Shown one piece after another: positions 60,582 through 64,000 of a stretch of DNA of 64,000 nt (position 1 is the first letter of the stretch; each line of letters opens with the position of its first letter). Source of the stretch: CAMDPA01 sp963825625 (GTDB lineage Bacteria > Pseudomonadota > Alphaproteobacteria > Rhizobiales > Hyphomicrobiaceae); assembly GCA_963825625.1 (NCBI GenBank), contig CAWGUF010000011.1:1-64000 (forward strand), given 5' to 3'. The notes beneath the pieces were generated by a model. It was not told the origin of the DNA, did no database searches, and worked only from the letters and a program-made list of their open reading frames with translations. Both the position numbers and the translations under genes were made by a program.

Positions 60582-61987
60582 GTCGTCATTCTCCGCCAGA
60601 AGTCGGATTGGAATTGTGGATCTATCAGGGTGCTGAACTCATCGAAAGCCGGAAAGCCCTCGCGGAACAGCGAGGCGGGCATGCGACTGTCTTTGGCCGG
60701 ATAGAGTTTGCCTTTTGCGGAGGAGACAATACCGTCCAGCCGGTTAAAAAGTTCCAGTGTCCGGGCAGCACGATTGGGAAAATCCAACGCCAGCGTCACG
60801 CCTTCGAACGGGAAGGAGAGCATTCCGGGCGAGGGGTTTGCGCCAAAGGTCTTGAGCACTGCGAGGCAGGAGCCTTGTCCGGCGCGGGCAATCGAGGCGA
60901 GCATTTCTGGGATCGCGGTATCTGCATCCGCCAAGGGTATGACGCACTGGTATTGGTAAAAACCGCGGCGGCCGTAGGCGCGGTTCCAGTTGCGCACCGC
61001 GTCGAGCGGATAGAAGAAAGGAGCGTAATCGACGAGTTTCACGCCGCGCTTTCGACAGCCTGCGGCGTAATACAGAGAATTGAAGGCCTTCAACGTGACC
61101 GGGTTGATCATGCTGACAGGCGTTTCGATCGGCAGGTTCGCGATCGTCTTGTCCGTGTGCGTTTGCAACGGGCCCGCGGGGAGGAAGTTGCCACGCGAGA
61201 AGAGGCCTCGCGTGCCCTCGCCGTTGGCGCCGGTGGTGCAGTCGATCCAGGCGACCGTGTGCTCCCAGGCCGGCGTGCTCTCGTTGGAGATCGCAAGAAA
61301 TTCGTCGTAGCCGCGGAACGGGATGGTCTCAGCCGCTATTTTAGAGCTGCCGACCCTATGCAACTTGAACTCGACCCATGTGATGAGGCCGGTGAGGCCG
61401 AGGCCGCCGATCGTTGCCCTGAACAAGTTTGTGTTGTGATGGGGGCTCGCCTCGATCTCGCCTTCTTGCGAGCGATAGAGGCCGAGGCGCGTCACCGAGG
61501 TGCCGAACGTGCCGGCGGTGTGGTGGTTTTTTCCGTGTACGTCGTTGGCAACGGCGCCGCCCAAGGTCACGAAACGGGTGCCTGGTGTCGTCGGCAGGAA
61601 CCAACCATGGGGGACGATGACACGCAACAATGCGGAAAATGTGATTCCGGCTTCCGCTCGCACTATGCCGTTGGTGCGATCAAAGACGATGAGCCGGTCC
61701 ATTGCGGTCATGTCGATCAGGCGGCCGCCGTCGTTCAGTGCGCTGTCGCCATAGGAGCGGCCAGCGCCAAGTGCCAGAATGGGCGGCGATACGGGAGCCT
61801 GCAAGAGGCCGGGCAATTCGTCGCGAAAACGCGGACGGGCAACCAGCGTTCGCTGACGCTTTACACGGCCCCAGGATGTGATCGTGCGGGTCTCGAGTGT
61901 TGGTGCGGGCGCGGGGGCACGGGCGGGTTCATGCCGCGGCGCGGCGTAGCTGATATTGCAGAATGATGTCGGTGTGTACTGTTGCAT
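60578..61987 (-). CDS. DprE1-like FAD-dependent decaprenylphosphoryl-ribose oxidase
   Basis: A 469-residue oxidase of the VAO/PCMH family. The FAD-binding motifs are ILALGAGRSYGDSALNDGGRL and VANDVHGKNHHTAGTFGTSV; the HGKNHH segment is characteristic of DprE1. The C-terminal substrate domain includes TFGANPSPGMLSFPFEGVTLALDFP and YPAKDSRMPASLF with the conserved Lys. The equivalent of the mycobacterial benzothiazinone-target Cys387 appears to be Ala. It oxidises the 2-hydroxyl of polyprenylphosphoryl ribose. The ATG at 61987 overlaps the UbiA stop by one base (TGATG), and a start further upstream is not supported. Confidence 0.92.
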   Translation of the reverse strand: MQQYTPTSFCNISYAAPRHEPARAPAPAPTLETRTITSWGRVKRQRTLVARPRFRDELPGLLQAPVSPPILALGAGRSYGDSALNDGGRLIDMTAMDRLIVFDRTNGIVRAEAGITFSALLRVIVPHGWFLPTTPGTRFVTLGGAVANDVHGKNHHTAGTFGTSVTRLGLYRSQEGEIEASPHHNTNLFRATIGGLGLTGLITWVEFKLHRVGSSKIAAETIPFRGYDEFLAISNESTPAWEHTVAWIDCTTGANGEGTRGLFSRGNFLPAGPLQTHTDKTIANLPIETPVSMINPVTLKAFNSLYYAAGCRKRGVKLVDYAPFFYPLDAVRNWNRAYGRRGFYQYQCVIPLADADTAIPEMLASIARAGQGSCLAVLKTFGANPSPGMLSFPFEGVTLALDFPNRAARTLELFNRLDGIVSSAKGKLYPAKDSRMPASLFREGFPAFDEFSTLIDPQFQSDFWRRMTT

Positions 61988-63498
61988 CACAGTGCCAGGC
62001 CGAAAACAGCGAGGACGACGAGACCGAGCGCGATGCTCGGGCGGTCCTTGATCGCGAATGCCACGGGGTCGGCGTCGAGCTTGCCGCGATGGCTCAGTCC
62101 CCAGATCCGCAGTGACCAGAGGAATACCACAAAGCCCGCGCCCCAAAGCCAGTATGGCTGGCTGTAGAAGCCGGTCGGCATGGCGTCGAAGGCGAGGTAG
62201 AGGAAGATGACGAGCATGGCGACAGCGTTGGAGCTGATGCCTAGAGCAACGGTCAAAGGCAGATCAGAGGCACGGTAGTCGCGGCCGGGAATGTCGATCT
62301 GGCCGATCTCGGCGGCGTTGACGATCTCGACATGGCGCTTGGCCAGCGACAGGGACAGGAAGAAGAACATGGTAAATGTGAGCAACCATGGGGAGGGGGT
62401 GACGCCGGCGAGGGCGATACCCATGGCAATCCGGGTTGTGAACAACGCAGCAAGCACGAACACGTCCACGAGGTGAAGCCGCTTCAGGTAGAAAGAATAG
62501 CTCAGTGTCGTGATGAGATAAACCGTCAGTGCAGCGAAGAAGGTTAAGGACAGGGTGTAGGCGGCGGCAAGGCTGGCCGAGATTGCCACGCAGGCCACGA
62601 TGATCGCAGTGCCGGCGCGGATATCGCCGCGGGCCAAAGGGCGGCGCGATTTGGTGGGGTGGCGACGATCCGCATCCAGATCTAGCAGGTCATTGAGCAG
62701 ATAGGTTCCTGATGCCAGGACACTGAGCAGGAAGAAGCCGGCGATGCAGCTCGCGACGGCAACGGGGTCGGTGAATGCGTGACCAAGGATGAGCGGTATG
62801 AACACCAGTGCGTTCTTGGACCACTGATGACAGCGCAGGGCCTTGATCCAAAGGCGGGCGGTAGATGCAAGAGAGGCGGCAGGGCTACCAATCTCGGCCT
62901 CGATGCGCACGGTGTGGCCTGGGATCTTGCCTGATGCAGCAATGTCGTCGGTTGCGACCACCGCGGTCGATGCGTGGCGGATCAGCGACTGATCGCGACC
63001 GGCATAGGCGAAACCCGACGGAAAGACCTGGCGGGCGTGGCGCAGTTTGTCAGAGGACGTCATCGGACGGTCGATGCAGGCACCGGTGGCCGACGTGAAA
63101 GAGCCAACGTGCGCGGCAATCGCCTCGGCAATTTCCTGCGAGGCGGAGGTTATGAGATGCAACTCGCGCCCATTGGATGCCTCGGCATGGATATAGTCGA
63201 CAAGATCCGATTGGAGCGGAAGGCGGGAGACGTCGAGGCCCTTGCGAGCGTATTCAGCAATGCTGGCGGCATCGATGGAGGCCTGGGGGGCGGGGCGCTG
63301 GCCGCGCAGGATGGCTGCGAATGCCCGCAGCTTGGCCTCCAACTCGGCAACGGCTGCCTCAGCTTCCACATCGGCACGAACGAGAAAGCCGTCCATATCG
63401 ACCACCAGCGGCAGTGTGCCAGAAGTTACGGGACCGGCTTCTGTCTGGTCGAGCTTGATCTCGGATTTCGCCGTTACTTCACTTGCTTCGCGAGCCAT
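61987..63498 (-). CDS. HAD-like phosphatase fused to UbiA-type polyprenyl-phosphate phosphoribosyltransferase
   Basis: A 503-residue fusion. The first 210 residues resemble a HAD phosphatase: motif I LPLVVDMDGFLVRAD (Asp-x-Asp), motif II ELHLITSASQEIAE, Lys in SSDKLRHA, and a motif IV-like AYAGRDQSLIRHA. The rest is an eight- or nine-helix UbiA domain with NDLLDLDADRRHPTKSRRPL (first Asp-rich motif) and a later FTTRIAMGIALAGV region, close to DPPR synthase (Rv3806c). Together they could attach phosphoribose to polyprenyl phosphate and remove the 5-phosphate, two successive steps. The ATG at 63498 is chosen; it leads the operon ubiA-dprE1-dprE2-gtrA. Confidence 0.9.
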   Translation of the reverse strand: MAREASEVTAKSEIKLDQTEAGPVTSGTLPLVVDMDGFLVRADVEAEAAVAELEAKLRAFAAILRGQRPAPQASIDAASIAEYARKGLDVSRLPLQSDLVDYIHAEASNGRELHLITSASQEIAEAIAAHVGSFTSATGACIDRPMTSSDKLRHARQVFPSGFAYAGRDQSLIRHASTAVVATDDIAASGKIPGHTVRIEAEIGSPAASLASTARLWIKALRCHQWSKNALVFIPLILGHAFTDPVAVASCIAGFFLLSVLASGTYLLNDLLDLDADRRHPTKSRRPLARGDIRAGTAIIVACVAISASLAAAYTLSLTFFAALTVYLITTLSYSFYLKRLHLVDVFVLAALFTTRIAMGIALAGVTPSPWLLTFTMFFFLSLSLAKRHVEIVNAAEIGQIDIPGRDYRASDLPLTVALGISSNAVAMLVIFLYLAFDAMPTGFYSQPYWLWGAGFVVFLWSLRIWGLSHRGKLDADPVAFAIKDRPSIALGLVVLAVFGLAL

Positions 63499-63779
63499 AA
63501 CGCATCCTCTGCTACGCTCCGGCTGCGGACGAAGGTGACGGGGCCTGAGCAGCGGTTGCTGCGTCAACCTGGTTCGGCCTTCTGCCGGTGGATCAATTGA
63601 TGCGTCAGCAGGGTTACGTTTTGCTTACCACAAGCCCCGAAACCTGCGTTGCTTATGATCGCTATAGAGATTAATATTCGTGCGTTTGGACAATAGGTTA
63701 AGGTGATGTCTACCAAGTCGTGCTTGAGTAGGGGGCGGTGCGCGGCATTGGGCCGGCGCCGGCTTCCGGCGGGGTGGGT
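63499..63779. other. Divergent promoter region of the arabinose-lipid genes
   Basis: About 280 bp between the UbiA-fusion gene and the GT87-like gene. An AT-rich stretch near 63650-63700 (TATAGAGATTAATATTCGTG) is the likely promoter area for one or both. No gene supported. Confidence 0.4.
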
Positions 63780-64000
63780 ATGCATTGCTCCAGCACAGCA
63801 AGGGACCGTTGCGCAGATATCGGAGCGATCTGGGACCCGGTACGGGTGAAGCTCTATTCGCGGTTCGTTGTGGCGGCGTACGTCGGCGTGATGGCGCTGG
63901 TGCTCTGGATGTCGCCGGGGCTGGTCGATCCGCTCGGCAAGCCGTTCGGCTATGACTTCATAACATTCTGGAGTGCAGGTGCGCTGACGCTCGACGGACA
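63780..64000 (+). CDS. GT87/DUF2029-like polyprenyl-phosphate glycosyltransferase, 5' end only
   Basis: The open frame runs off the window. From GTG at 63846 it reads VKLYSRFVVAAYVGVMALVLWM, a first membrane helix, then GKPFGYDFITFWSAGALTLDG, the Asp-containing first periplasmic loop (YDF-x-x-FW-x-AG) typical of GT87/DUF2029 membrane glycosyltransferases. AftC, a mycobacterial arabinosyltransferase, belongs to this kind of enzyme, so a role as user of the adjacent lipid-arabinose donor is a reasonable inference. The start may be ATG 63780 or GTG 63846. Confidence 0.65.
   Translation, partial: MHCSSTARDRCADIGAIWDPVRVKLYSRFVVAAYVGVMALVLWMSPGLVDPLGKPFGYDFITFWSAGALTLDG

Noticed and set aside
60236..61966. 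A 576-residue plus-strand frame opposite dprE1 and dprE2
   Set aside because: Arginine- and cysteine-rich shadow translation without family features; the opposite strand has overlapping, well-conserved genes.
1..64000. tRNA or rRNA genes
   Set aside because: No T-loop or conserved rRNA stretch was recognised by eye; a tRNA scan would be decisive.

Overview
The window is high-GC DNA of an alphaproteobacterium, most likely of the order Hyphomicrobiales (Bradyrhizobium/Rhodopseudomonas/Xanthobacteraceae-like). This rests on the block of small double-helix membrane protein, cobalamin adenosyltransferase, rhomboid, etfB-etfA and hbd, on a murein hydrolase activator followed by ctpA, on the alphaproteobacterial gene order phoR-pstS-pstC-pstA-pstB-phoU-phoB, and on the UbiD, TctC and Rieske gene content. 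No rRNA, tRNA or CRISPR array was recognised.

Layout. 1-9.67 kb is accessory DNA. An IS66-family element (1-4780) carries a 2.6 kb large-serine-recombinase element inside its transposase gene and has itself landed in a conserved hypothetical gene. Next is a small low-GC operon: a Panacea (DUF4065) antitoxin-like gene, a two-helix membrane protein gene cut by a 1029-bp IS1595-family element with a perfect 8-bp target duplication, and a tiny proline-rich membrane ORF. A second IS1595-type transposase, divergent from a DUF6471 regulator-like gene, and an unidentified small gene complete the island, which ends against a truncated comM remnant. 9.7-13.4 kb holds comM, hbd, etfA and etfB, all broken by single-base frameshifts. 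13.9-27.7 kb is core-like: rhomboid protease, cobalamin adenosyltransferase, EnvC-like factor, CtpA, RlmN, a pair of related membrane proteins, a fumarylacetoacetase-family hydrolase, and several oxidoreductases, glutathione-transferase-like genes and PPK2. 27.9-35.9 kb is the phosphate regulon.

36.2-57.7 kb is a catabolic region: flavin monooxygenase, Asp/Glu racemase-family enzyme, MetE-like protein, gamma-glutamyltransferase, VanA-like Rieske oxygenase, PEP mutase/isocitrate-lyase-family enzyme, two UbiD decarboxylases, a TctC binding protein, acyl-CoA synthetase, thioesterase, quinone-oxidoreductase-like dehydrogenase and a fumarate-reductase-like flavoprotein. Together these look fitted to aromatic or other unsaturated acids, but no substrate can be named from sequence. 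Several families of short palindromic repeats sit between these genes and, once, inside one.

58.7-64 kb ends with an apparent polyprenyl-phosphate arabinose pathway: a HAD-UbiA fusion, DprE1, DprE2 and GtrA in one direction, and a partial GT87-type glycosyltransferase divergently. This resembles the mycobacterial Rv3789-Rv3791 block and the Azorhizobium noeCHOP genes.

Single-base frameshifts recur in at least ten genes, including pstC and pstA. Many are probably assembly errors, although real decay cannot be excluded for 9.7-13.4 kb.
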